Part shown: piece by piece, positions 11,514-21,870 of the stretch
Layout of the letters: each line of letters begins with the position of its first letter
How positions within the stretch are numbered: position 1 is the stretch's first letter
Source: Saccharomycopsis phalli
Taxonomy: Eukaryota > Ascomycota > Saccharomycetes > Ascoideales > Saccharomycopsidaceae
DNA length: 64,000 nt
NCBI GenBank assembly: GCA_020342235.1
Contig: CP073218.1
Span: forward strand, 1 to 64,000
Direction: 5' to 3'
Notes under the pieces: generated by a model
What the model saw: the letters and a program-made list of their open reading frames with translations, nothing else
What the model was told of the DNA's origin: nothing
Databases searched by the model: none
Position numbers and translations under genes: made by a program

Positions 11514-11731
11514 TGTCGTAATCTGGCGTTTCTCTCAATGGCTTCCATATCTTACTGTTGTAGATATTCTAATTCTTGTTACTATACTAGCTACTTCTTA
11601 TCCTATTTATATTCTTTCTGAGATGCCTTCAGTTACCTTTGTCCGTACGGCCTCATACTAATGTCCGTACGTTCTCATACTGGTATCCGTACGGCCTCGT
11701 AGCATTATTAACTCAATTAACTTCTTCAACA
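11514..11731 (+). mobile_element. LTR-5 solo LTR (short form) with 5-bp target duplication
   Basis: 218 bp, TGTCGTAATCTGG ... TTCTTCAACA, flanked by CTGGT at 11,509-11,513 and 11,732-11,736, inserted into the RT C-terminal region of the LINE. It contains three imperfect copies of a GTCCGTACGGCCTCATACT-like unit where the longer copy at 8,662-9,076 carries ATTAGTATGACCTCAT-like repeats. Confidence 0.92.
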
Positions 11732-14410
11732 CTGGTGCACTTGTCAATAGCAATCCGTTTGAGTAGAAGTGATAGCGGGAGAGAGCCTGACTCAATGTTG
11801 AGGATGCCAATCCCAGTTGGTCTTAGCATGCCCAAGGCCAGTCGTAGAGCGGTGTTGTGGCATACCTGTATCTTGTTCCTTTGACTCTTGTTGAGCTTGA
11901 AGTAGAAGATCTCTAGTTCGTAGGATATTATCGGGAGCGTGCATGTTTTGAACAAGGTGAGCGTAGTAGTTCCTCTTGTGCCATGTGTAATGAGACTGAG
12001 TGTTCTAATACGCTCTGTCACTTTTTTGGCGCGGGCAATCGTAGACCTGATGTGTTCTGTGAATCGTAGTCGTTTGTCTAGAGTTATTCCCAATAGTTTG
12101 ACTGCCTCCGATTCGTCTTTCGTCTGTCCATTTGGAAGGCGGAGGACCGATCCGGTGGAGTTTGGGTGGAAGCGAATGTATTGTAGCTTTTTGCCATAGT
12201 CGAAACTGGTGTGGTTTTCCTGTGCCCATTGGTGGCAGATCTGTAGGCTCTCCGGGAGGGCCTTCTGGATCGTCTTCCGCTTGCCGTGCTTGAATGCTTG
12301 AAGATAGTAATGTCACCAATGAATCCTATTACTTGTACACCATTGTCTGTGAGTCACTGGTAGAGGTCGTGAGTGTAGATCATGAAAACGATGGGCGAGA
12401 TGGGCGAGCCTTGCGGCACTCCAAACGTTACTGGAATCCACTATTCCGAAAGTTCATTATTGATTCGGAGTTTTGTCTTCCGATTAGTTAGGAAGCTGCT
12501 GGTCCAATTGATTATTTTAGGAGGAGCTCCTACCTGTTTCTTTTTTGGCTAGGAGTATCGGGTGATTCATGTTGTTTAAGGCACCTTCAATGTCCACCAA
12601 TACTGCCCCAGAGTGGCGATGTTTGAATGGTAAGGTGCGCATTCCTTTTGTGACCACACATTGTTCTCAGGCTTTTTAAACTTTTCTGTACCGTGACACT
12701 TCGTTGACTAATGATATGACAGCATCTGTAGCACAGCACCCTTCTCTGCCCCCAAATTGTTCATTTGGTAGCTTGGTTGTTGCTGCGAGGCGCTGAGTCA
12801 TGATTGATTCGTAAATTTTTCCCATAATGTTCAAGAGACTGATTGGCCTGTACGCCTTTGCTACGTTATAGTCTGGTTTTCCCGGCTTGGGGATTACCAC
12901 TGTGATGCTTTCCTTCCACTGGTCTGGGCAGATGTCTAGCATTAGGCACGCGTTGAAAAAAGCTTCCATTTGGTTCGGAAATGTGTTTCCTTTCCATAGT
13001 TCCCGAATCTGTCCCACTGATATTTGGTCGGGCCCGGGGGCTTTTATTTAGCTTTAGGTAAAGAAGTTATATATCTCCTCTTTTGTAGTCAGGTTGATAG
13101 TGTCAGAGGGGACTTCATGTAGTGCGAATTTGTCTCGTGAGAGCGCCTCCCCTAGTGAGATCTGCGGGTAGAAGGTTTCACTAAAGAGCTGAGTTTGTTC
13201 GTTATGCAGCTTGGGCATCTTGTGATTGATTTGGGGTGTGGAGTATTTGAACGCTGTCCAAATGGTAGAGGAGTCTAAGGATTCAAGAAACAAGTTCCAG
13301 CAATCCACCTTTGCTCTTGCAAGAATCTTGGTGAATTCCTCTAAGGCGTTCCCCGTCTCTGTGGATCACTCATTGTCATTTTCCTCATTCTGTCAAATGC
13401 AGCTTTCACCTCTGGGGTGAACCATCTTTTTGACAGATAACTAACTTTTTTCCTTGGCGTGTGGTCAGCTATAAGCTTCTGGATTCGTTTTGTGAACGAG
13501 TTGGTGACCTTGTTGAGAGCCTGGGGTGACCGGAGTTGAAGCTTCTGCCCTTTGCGATCTAGCTCTTCGAGTACTTTCAGTCAGTCAGTTTTGGAGTAAT
13601 CAGGGAGCAGTCGGAAGGCCCCTAGGCCCCTAGTGCCCTAGTGCCCGAAGTCCTTATATTGACCCTAAGGCCATAATGATCAGATCCAAACTGCATGAGT
13701 TTCATCAGGGAACTTACCTTCCGAGAGACGGAGGGACTTGTAAATATGACATCTAACGCGTTGCCTCTTTGATGTGTAGATTTATCATACTCGTTGAGAC
13801 AGGAGAGGTCTCCGAGCTCAATGATGACATCAATAGCAGCAATGTTAGATGTAGCACGTTGGCCCGGCATGATCTAGGGGTAAAAAATGGGTGTGAAGCA
13901 TTCAAACCGTCCATGATTACCCCCCTTTAAAGCGGCCGCCAGGGATATGGAGTAATTCTGGTGAGTCTTAAGGAACTTGAAGGTGAGGTATGCCGCAGAT
14001 GTTGCCGGGGCATTGTAGATATTGATGTGATCAATGGAGAGTCATCTGGATGTGATCTTGGTTCCTATTATATCTCCTTCACGTAGTGTATCAATTTGGT
14101 CGATCCAGAACTTTAGTGATGTTGATTTTATGATGTGGTGGCTGACATAGGTTACAACTCTGGGGCGCGCAGGGGGTGCTCCTGTTGGAGCCGACTCTGT
14201 TAGTGCCTCATTTGTTGTAGATGATGGTTGGGATTCGTGGACGTCGGTCATGGTGAAGGCTTGTCCGAGATTGGTGAGACCCCATACACCGTGACAGTAT
14301 GAAGGTTCTTGAACAAAGATTATGGCTTTTGTGTTTTTGTGCTGATTAAGTGTCGCTTCGAGGATTGCCAGTTTCTTTTGTATGTTAATGGAGATAACTA
14401 ATATCTTCAT

Positions 14411-15010
14411 TATATCTGGCAGTGACCAGGCGTTGCATTTCCACTTATATTGATAGTGGTGTTACACCAATGTATTCCATACTTCATGAAAGGGGTTCCT
14501 CTGCTCTTTTTTTTTTCAAGAAATAAAGATTACTGGAGAACCTTGACGAAACCAAGACTTACTCAATAATCCTTCGGCAATAAGAAAATTACTGCTAAAA
14601 AGCTGTTCAGAAAACTTCTTGCTCAATTCATTCATGTCAAGTTTCCGTTGCAGCCAAATCAGAGCACATATCAAACAAAGTCAATTGTCATAAATACTCA
14701 TCAATTTAATCGTATAAGTTATATGCATCGAAAATACGTCCAGATAGGGAAAACAACCGACGTCAAGCGGTTGGCAAACGGTTGAATACGCTAACAATTG
14801 GGCTTTGCACTTTATGGTTATGTGCACTGTTTGAGAAGTGTTATTGTTTAAGCAAAACACGATCCATTACTTCCATACCTGGCTATGTGTATCAATTCCT
14901 TATTTAATCGAAATGGAAATGAAACAATCACTTAGATAGACGGCAGGTAATTATATCCAATATTTCAGTTTTGGAACGATCAATTCACGGCGTATTTTGA
15001 TAGCATGACA
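14411..15010. other. intergenic, between LINE 5' end and SINE-like element
   Basis: No gene, RNA or repeat end was recognised. The ORF1 expected upstream of this LINE's endonuclease is absent, so the LINE copy is 5'-truncated near 14,410-14,470. Confidence 0.4.
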
Positions 15011-15020
15011 GCCAATTATA

Positions 15021-15340
15021 TTATTATTGTCTACTTGTGGTCTATAGCTGTACTAGGCTCCTAAGTGATTGATATTTCACTGCTGAAACTATTAACAGCG
15101 CCGCTATGTTGAGTGTTGAAAGAAAGCTCTTCTTATGGGCAGGAAAACTTCCAACTTGGCCTTGAGAGTGGCTATTGATGATTTGGCTCGGGACGCCTGT
15201 GGGGTCTCCCTCCATTACAGAAGTACCTGCCTCGCCGGCCGACCATGAGGTGGGCAGCTGATGGGTTTGAAGCTCGGGCATTCTCTGCTCCCACTGTGGC
15301 CGAACGCACTCCAATTTGGCCATGCCCCTGCCCCCCGACG
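15021..15340 (-). mobile_element. SINE-like retroelement with LINE-type 3' end and 10-bp target duplication
   Basis: A 320-bp insertion bounded by perfect direct repeats GCCAATTATA (15,011-15,020 and 15,341-15,350). Read on the minus strand, its last about 200 bp match the LINE 3' UTR (shared TAGCGGCGC, GTGAAATATCAATC, GGAGCCTAGTA, AGCTATAGA) and it ends in an ATAATAA tail. The first about 110 bp are GC-rich, do not match the LINE, and contain TGGCCAAATTGG (11 of 12 to the tRNA A-box consensus) and, 37 bp on, GCTTCAAACCC (B-box-like). This fits a tRNA-type SINE mobilised by the LINE. The alternative is a truncated LINE of a divergent subfamily. Confidence 0.6.
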
Positions 15341-15350
15341 GCCAATTATA

Positions 15351-17211
15351 CCATTCCAATTATTTTGTCGTCAAACAAATATCAAAATTCATAGCATAGC
15401 TATACACTGCATAGACGTAAGTGAACCACCAAAATCTGTCTTTCGAATGCATGCTAAGGGAACTACTGAATCAATAACGTGAAACTCTGCTAGATACAGA
15501 CGAGTTTTAAGTGAATTTTCCTACTACATTTGTATGGCTGGAGATTCTATCTAGTAATTTGGTGGGCGTAGATTATAATATGACATGAAATATCTATGAA
15601 CAAGACCAATTTTTTTTTCTCAGTTGATAATGTTTAAACCAGAATTTTATAGCAGACTAGCATTCTTGGATTACTAAAGCGATAGGAAATAGTCTGATCA
15701 TCAAGACACGTATTGGAACTAACTGTCATAATTTGTAGATCATCTCAATTACAACCTCCATTTCCCATCCATGTAGGTAATTCAACTCTGATTATTCATC
15801 CAACTATTTTCTATCCTGTGTATAGTTGGTGCAGATTTTCCTGTATCGTTAATTCAGCTATATTTTATTTATTGGAGTAGCTTCTTGATAGCTTGTTATG
15901 CTTGGAGTTCTTACTAATTATAATACTTTAATGATTTATATTCCCGTTTGAAGACAAAAGCATAAAGAACAATCGTTAAACTAGTACAAAACGATTGTAT
16001 TTTCTGCAATAGTCAAAGCACGCATACTTCCCCACATCACATGTGTTTCATCATCGGTATCAACGTATCCGAAATCATTCCACGTTGTGAATACTAAACT
16101 TGAAATCGGATAAAATAATCCGTCTGGTCCGATTAATCATCTTTGATGTCCTTCTGATGCATTTTGGCAAGGCGCGATTCATGCTAGTGAATGTACCTTC
16201 TATATTGGGCTAACCCAAGAATTATTGATTAAAAATTAGATAATTCGCCATTATATTTATTAGCTCTAAATACTTAAAGCAAATTATTATATTCACCAAT
16301 ATACTGATACTATTAGTAAATGATATACGTATTGACCAACGTAGATATTTCAGGAGGATGCAAACGTATTCGTCTGCGTGCTCAGATCTTGCATGTATAG
16401 ACGATTTGTCATTCTTCACACCACCTAAACCTGTATAGGCTTTATTTTATATTATTTTAATTTTTATTACCAAAAACGCCAATGCTCTCCTTTGATGAAT
16501 CATTGACATTGTATTGTCGAAACATGTTTTACTAATTGCAAGTTGCTAACTCATGTCATTATTCTACTTCATACTTGCGCATTGCTTCATATAATTTATG
16601 ATTATATAGCTTGTAATTAAACTTCTGATTATAGTTACATGTGGCATAAAGGAACATTCAAGGAGTTGCGTTCATGTAGAAGATCTTTCTGTCTACATTG
16701 GGAAATTTCCAGCCGTTGAGGATAGCGCAAAGAAAATTTCTGGTAGCACAAAAAAAAGAAGAAAAAAAATTTCAAGCCATTGAGTTTAATAAATAGTGAA
16801 GAAAAAATACATTTGTTAGAGATAATAAACTGCGAAGTGAAAAACAGTAATTCACTTGTTGAGAATCGTAACTAAACGGCGATCTTGATCCATGACCTGA
16901 CTGGATAAACAGGCCATTGCAAGGTCAGAATCTGCACGTTTTTTACCTCACTCATTCTACAAAGCCAAGAAATACGCCAACGGCCAAGCCAATAATTAAG
17001 CCAATAACAAGGACAATGACTAAGTCAATTATCAGATAAATAGAATCGGTTTCATGGCAATGATAATGCAAAATAACGACATGCATTAAATAATAGTATG
17101 GCCCTGAAAATAAATTTAGAGCCAGTTCCGGCGTAACGAGACTATGTCAATAATTAGGCATACTAGAGCGTCAATACGCATTTGCTAGACCAATACATAT
17201 CTGTCAGATGG
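15351..17211. other. long intergenic region upstream of the DUF1996 gene
   Basis: AT-rich, no supported gene or repeat end. A short minus frame at 16,222-16,419 has no domain. The part from about 16,600 probably includes the promoter of the downstream gene. Confidence 0.5.
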
Positions 17212-17219
17212 TATAAATA
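17212..17219 (+). promoter_or_regulatory. TATA box of the DUF1996 gene
   Basis: TATAAATA 35 bp before the ATG, in an otherwise plain AT-rich leader. The short spacing implies a very short 5' UTR. Confidence 0.6.
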
Positions 17220-17253
17220 GGAGCCCTAGAATTATTTTATTTCCATTATCACA

Positions 17254-18393
17254 ATGAAAACCAGCTCAGCTTTATGTTTTGCAATCCTTACTTCCCTTGG
17301 ATCGGCCTTCTGGAGAATGCCTGTCCAAGCACCAATCGTTTACGGTCGACTTGACTCAATTGTTAACCCTGGTGGAATTGGGGGTCATAACCATATGATT
17401 GTGGGTGGTACCGGATTTAACGCTGGTGAGACATATGAGGACACTCAAGACGCTAATGAAACCACTGCTGTTGTCACTGTTGATAAATCAAACTATTGGG
17501 TCCCATCTTTGCACTTTTGGGACTCTTCGAAAGAGGAGGACCAATTCACTTCGGTTGAGCCAGTTGGTGGCGCTTTGGTGTACTATTTACAGCGTTACAA
17601 CTCTCAAACTGATACTAAATTGACTGCATTTCCAAAAGGATTTAGAATGCTCGCTGGTAATCCATTCCGAAGAAGCTTTGATGCATCCTCGCTTGAAGAC
17701 AGAGCCATTAATTATGTATGCTTGGGTCCAAACTATGAGTACAATGTTGCCAACTACTCTTTCCCTGGCTTGACTTGTGATAACGGATTCCGTCAACAAA
17801 TAGTTTTTCCATCTTGCTGGGACGGTAAGAACCTCTACATCCCAGGTAACGGCCATATGGCTTATCCAGACGGTGTTGATAACGGTGTCTGTCCATCGAC
17901 TCACCCTGTTAGAACGATTACTTTGTTTTACGAAATCACCTGGAACATTGCCGCCTTTAAGGACCAATGGGAAAGCGCTAGTGCCGCTAACGCCAAGTAT
18001 GCTGCTGAGCATGGTGTCTCTTATCCAAACGATATTGCACACCCTCTTGTCTGGTCCACCGGTGACCCTACTGGTTACGCCTCTCACGGTGACTTTTTCA
18101 ATGGATGGGATATTGACATTCTCCAAGAAGCTATCGACACGTGTACCAATCAATCTGGTCAGATTGAGGATTGTCCTGTATTTGCCAACCACATGCAAGG
18201 ATATGATGTAGCTGGTACTTTCAGAATTCCACAACCACTTGACGAAAAGAGTTTTGGTACTTTCTCTGTCTTACCAGGAAACAATCCAATTCAATTTGGT
18301 CCAGCATCTGCCACTATGGGTCCTATTCCAACTGCTAGCTGGATTATTCCTCCAAAGGCTGCTCCAACTGGTACTATTCCTTATGTTCCGTGA
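17254..18393 (+). CDS. secreted DUF1996 domain protein
   Basis: 379 aa from the first ATG. Residues 1-18 (MKTSSALCFAILTSLGSA) are a clear signal peptide, so it is probably secreted or wall-bound. The mature part starts with the DUF1996 signature: FWRMPVQAPIVYGRLDSIVNPG, then GGHNHMIVGGTGF with paired histidines, then FPSCWDG and a CPSTHP segment further on. Cysteines (about six in the mature chain) suggest disulphides. DUF1996 proteins are common in filamentous fungi and their biochemical role is not settled. The frame is intact with its own TATA box although it is the only non-transposon protein gene in the first 30 kb. No intron. Being alone in a transposon island suggests a subtelomeric accessory gene; horizontal origin is possible but untested. 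Confidence 0.85.
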   Translation: MKTSSALCFAILTSLGSAFWRMPVQAPIVYGRLDSIVNPGGIGGHNHMIVGGTGFNAGETYEDTQDANETTAVVTVDKSNYWVPSLHFWDSSKEEDQFTSVEPVGGALVYYLQRYNSQTDTKLTAFPKGFRMLAGNPFRRSFDASSLEDRAINYVCLGPNYEYNVANYSFPGLTCDNGFRQQIVFPSCWDGKNLYIPGNGHMAYPDGVDNGVCPSTHPVRTITLFYEITWNIAAFKDQWESASAANAKYAAEHGVSYPNDIAHPLVWSTGDPTGYASHGDFFNGWDIDILQEAIDTCTNQSGQIEDCPVFANHMQGYDVAGTFRIPQPLDEKSFGTFSVLPGNNPIQFGPASATMGPIPTASWIIPPKAAPTGTIPYVP

Positions 18394-18598
18394 ATTGTTT
18401 CCAGTGACTTGTGCAGCAGATAAATGAGCCTTGGGTTTTAAAATTAGTATATCTTATGTATTTTAATCTCGAGTAAGATATTATTTAGCTTTAAAAGTTG
18501 TACTGTGCTATTGTCGTAATAGCTTCACTTCCATGCACTGTTCATGCAGAATAAGTTAAAGGTCCGCAAATTGTAATATCAAGAGCTGCTACCATGTA

Positions 18599-18926
18599 TG
18601 TCGATGCTGATTTCATTGTCTAGAGAGTGTGATATTGTTACAAACTTATGCTCAGATATTTAGTTAATTATAGATGTGTTTTGTTGCTTTGTAATTGAAT
18701 AATCGGAACAGTAGTGATGATTAAATTGAAAATTTACTTGTTCTACTGAACTATGGAAGTATCTCCCCTTTACAGGATACGTACTCCCTTATAAGAGCCT
18801 GTTGTTATAAGTTGCACATTACGTTACAACTGTACATTGTGCCTGTTATGCCGTTCCATGAGCACATTTCAACGTAGAATTGCTTCTCCGTCATAGGTGT
18901 CTTACTGGTGGTTTTCAACCTCAATA
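18599..18926 (+). mobile_element. LTR-3 solo LTR
   Basis: About 328 bp, TGTCGATGCTGATTTC through CAACCTCAATA, homologous to 2,212-2,531 and 10,002-10,328 over the full length. The last bases read TA rather than CA and no 5-bp duplication is visible, so it is an older copy. Confidence 0.75.
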
Positions 18927-19657
18927 GTATAGATTTTTCATAAATGACAATTATCAGAGCCACAAGGATATTTAATCAAATTCTTTGCAAATTAATACAA
19001 CTTTATGGTGCTGACAATTCATACTAGTCAAATAAATTTACTGTTATCCGAATAAATAGCTGTAGCATTTTAACATAGTCTAACATTAAAAATTTGATTC
19101 GTTAGAGCACTCCTAGTATGTGTTGGTTTGTAGGGGGAGTTCAGAGCTTCCGTACGTTTGATACACTATTTTCGAATAAATAACTAGAAAAATCTCCTGG
19201 GTCCATATTCCAGAGCCCTAAAACCATTCATAACTAATTTAAGTACTTAATATAATGACGTATGGGCAATTTACTTTAGTCAGTAACGCGTTGATCATAA
19301 GGGTGCTGTCATAACACGTATTTTGTGATCAGATGATTCAATGTGTAGGAGACGTATTGCATATCCAATCCATTGATGTATTATAATAACGCAAAAGAAA
19401 TAATTAAAACTAACATTTTTAACTTGCCAATTGGAGTTTCCATGTACTAAATTTGGCACAATGCTGTTCCCATGATACATGCAGATATGCATTCTGACAC
19501 ATGGATGTGTTAGCGATACACGTAGATCCTTAACATTATATGTGTATGTATAAGGATACAGTTATACGTGCAACAGATCTGGTAGATCTCTAATCTTTGC
19601 AACGTTCTCGTTATCCGATCTTGTGGGAGGCCCTTTTTGTCTTACGCCGTCTCTAGT
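18927..19657. other. AT-rich intergenic sequence
   Basis: No gene supported. The only frame of note (19,295-19,492, minus) has no domain. No repeat family seen elsewhere in the window was recognised here. Confidence 0.4.
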
Positions 19658-19688
19658 ACGACGTACTAACAAAAAACCTTAGACTGTG

Positions 19689-19969
19689 TGACGGACCTCA
19701 TGTGTACGGGGTCACTTTATGGCAGTGATAGGTGTGGCAAAACTATCAGCGTGTAAAAGCATTGTATTTAATATAGTTCACTAATTACAGCCGTAATAAA
19801 TGTAAAGTAATACATGAAAATTTGCTCTCCGATTTAATGGACCTCTTGTCCCTTAAATACTAACAGGATATCTTATACATGTGACGTCATTTCGTCTCAA
19901 GTCTTGAGGTATTGGTTGTTGCTCTCTGCTCAACCCATATTGTTCAATACATACGTAATATGTACGTCA
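19689..19969 (-). mobile_element. LTR-4 solo LTR inside old LTR-1
   Basis: 281 bp, TGACGGACC ... ATATGTACGTCA, reverse of 10,463-10,758. Flanks are CTGTG and TTGTG, a 5-bp duplication with one change. Interrupts the LTR-1 at 19,658-20,592. Confidence 0.82.
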
Positions 19970-20079
19970 TTGTGGTCAATCGCAAGGAAAGACTTATACT
20001 TACACATGGCTTACAATGTTGAATAATATTATAAGCTCAGAGTCGAGAAGTCTCGGTGAGTAGCAGAGTTATAATACAG

Positions 20080-20394
20080 TGATGTACTAACAAAAAAACC
20101 TTAGACTGTGATCAGTCATAAGGAAAAACTTAATACGTAAATACGGCTCACAATATTAAATAAATTATATTGTAGGTTCGGAGCACAGAACTATCAGTAG
20201 CTACTATAACAATTATACATTGTTCCAATAGATATAAAATTCTGAACTAAATAACTTGGAGGCAGTAAATCCCTTTTATAAGGTATTATAGGTAGGGTAA
20301 TACTGCTCCATCCGGTTGTAACCACACCATCAATAATCGTGGTTACGAGACCAATAACTCTGATAGGATAAGTACATTTCACTAATGTACGTCA
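20080..20394 (-). mobile_element. LTR-1 solo LTR (copy B) inside old LTR-1
   Basis: 315 bp, TGATGTACTAAC ... AATGTACGTCA, with flanks TACAG and TACAA (one mismatch). It is a close relative of copies A, C and D and lies in an older member of its own family. Confidence 0.85.
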
Positions 20395-20642
20395 TACAAT
20401 GTCCTAGTTACAACCGTAATATACATTTTGCAGATAAAAATCCAAACTAATTATTTGGGGGGCTGTAAATCTCTCTGATATATCACTCTAGGCAGGGTAA
20501 CGACTGCTCCTTCCTAGTGTAACCACACCAAACAATTATGATTACGATACCAAGAACTCTCATGGAATAAGTACATACCACCATTGTATGTCAATTCGTA
20601 GCTATTTCTATTCCAATTCTGCTAATCTTCAAGAAGAAAAAA

Positions 20643-20716
20643 CGACCTCGGAGAGGATCGAACTCTCGATCTTGCGATTAACAGTCGCACGCCTTAACCA
20701 GCTTGGCCACGAAGTC
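20643..20716 (-). tRNA. tRNA-Asn (anticodon GTT)
   Basis: Minus strand, 74 nt: acceptor GACTTCG pairs with CGAGGTC (one G-U), discriminator G. The D-arm is GGCCAAGCTGGTTAAGGC, the anticodon arm TGCGA-CTGTTAA-TCGCA with anticodon GTT, and the T-arm GAGAG-TTCGATC-CTCTC. No intron and intact A and B boxes. LTR-2 and LTR-1 insertions begin 131 bp upstream of its 5' end, as seen for pol III-targeting LTR elements. Confidence 0.95.
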
Positions 20717-20846
20717 CTCTACGATCAAAAAAAATTTGTTAGTATTATGTTTAATCATGTCAAATTTTAAAAATTATAACAGAATTTATTCAAGGCTTCT
20801 GCTATAACACTTATATCGAGTTAATCAATAAGATAATAAGAGAAAC

Positions 20847-21551
20847 TGACGTACTTAGTGTTTGACGTACATTAGTGAAATGTACTTATCCTATCAGAGT
20901 TCTTGGTCTCGTAACCACGATTATTGATGATGTGGTTGCAACCGGATGAAGCAGTATTACCCTACCTATAATGCCTTATAAGAGGGATTTACTGCGCCAA
21001 AATATTTAGTTCAGGATTTTATATACAGAATGTATATTACGGTATCGATTGGAACAATGTATAATTGTTGTAGTAGCTACTGATAGTTCTGTGCTCCGAA
21101 CCTACAATATTATTTATTTAATATTGTGGGCCGTATTTACGTATTAAGTTTTTCCTTATGATTGATTACAGTCTAAGGTTTTTTGTTAGTACATCAGTGT
21201 TGTCTCTTCTCTGATGGGGACCTGATGTACCTAGTGTAGTCTCTTCTCTGATGGGGACTCTGCACGGGTAGTAATAAATAAATAATAATCAATAGTAGTG
21301 AGCTCAGTAAGATACGAGGTATTATTGATAGTGCCGAGCTATCTTACAAACGTATTTTGTATTTATATTGAACTAAAGATCTTCAGGTCTAAACTAATAT
21401 CTTTTATACCTGCATCTCTCACATATACGTGTTCCCTGTGAGGTGGCGGAGTCATATTGCGTATCATCATAGATCGGCGCCTATGCTTCCCATGTTGCTT
21501 ATTCCGCTTATCACGTGACCATCTTCTTGTATCATACTTCGTATGACGTCA
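20847..21551 (-). mobile_element. LTR-2 with partial duplication, split by an LTR-1
   Basis: The left terminus TGACGTACTTAGTGTT lies at 20,847-20,862. LTR-1 copy C follows. Then GTGTTGTCTCTTCTCTGAT resumes at 21,197, and from 21,223 a second, full LTR-2 body runs to ATGACGTCA at 21,551. The outer flanks GAAAC and GTAAC are a 4 of 5 match, so the whole may be one integrated unit. It carries about 37 bp of its terminus twice. Confidence 0.7.
20863..21196 (+). mobile_element. LTR-1 solo LTR (copy C) with 5-bp target duplication
   Basis: 334 bp, TGACGTACATTAG ... GTTAGTACATCA, flanked by GTGTT at 20,858-20,862 and 21,197-21,201. The host is the LTR-2 at 20,847-21,551, whose sequence is continuous across the insertion. 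Confidence 0.93.
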
Positions 21552-21556
21552 GTAAC

Positions 21557-21870
21557 TGACGTACATTGGTGAAATGTACTTATCCTATCAGAGTTCTTGG
21601 TCTCGTAACCACGATTATTGATGGTGTGGTTACAACCGGATGGAGCAGTATTACCCTACCTATAATACCTTATAAAAGGGATTTACTGCCTCCAAGTTAT
21701 TTAGTTCAGAATTTTATATCTATTGGAACAATGTATAATTGTTGTAGTAGCTACTGATAGTTCTGTGCTCCGAACCTACAATATTATTTATTTAATTTTG
21801 TGGGCCGTATTTACGTATTAAGTTTTTCCTTATGATTGATTACAGTCTAAGGTTTTTTGTTAGTACATCA
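21557..21870 (+). mobile_element. LTR-1 solo LTR (copy D)
   Basis: 314 bp, near-identical to copy B in reverse, including the same 20-odd-bp internal deletion relative to copies A and C. It starts five bases after the LTR-2 end. Flanks GTAAC and CAAAC do not form a clear duplication. Confidence 0.82.

Larger units (their letters stand above)
9925..14410 (-). mobile_element. LINE (EN + RT + CCHC, non-LTR), degraded, hit by three solo LTRs
   Basis: Reads leftward from 14,410. The AP-endonuclease start (MKILVISINIQKKLAILEAT) is at 14,410-14,042 and the endonuclease SDHYGL motif is near 13,680. The reverse transcriptase core begins near 13,040 (PGPDQISVGQIRELW, PKPGKPDYN, AYRPISLLNIMGK, GGREGCCATDAV), with the thumb and C-terminal part at 12,100-10,790. 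A 3' UTR matches that of the LINE at 22,605-25,010 (for example AAAGCTTTCGACT at 10,339). Many frameshifts and stops are spread across it (for example the frame ends at 13,054, 12,676 and 11,713). Three solo LTRs (10,002-10,328; 10,463-10,758; 11,514-11,731) interrupt it. The clade is probably Tad1/I/jockey-like, judged from RT wording only. Confidence 0.85.
19658..20592 (-). mobile_element. old LTR-1 split by two later solo LTRs
   Basis: Diverged LTR-1 sequence occurs in three pieces in the right order: 19,658-19,688 (ACTAACAAAAAACCTTAGAC), 19,970-20,079 (GTCAATCGCAAGGAAAGACTT) and 20,395-20,592 (CCGTAATATACATT, GGTAACGACTGCTCC, ending TTGTATGTCA). The gaps are exactly an LTR-4 (19,689-19,969) and an LTR-1 (20,080-20,394). 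Divergence from copies A, C and D marks it as one of the oldest layers. Confidence 0.8.

Noticed and set aside
17587-18234. 215-codon antisense frame in the DUF1996 gene
   Set aside because: Shadow of a well-supported gene with signal peptide and family motifs.
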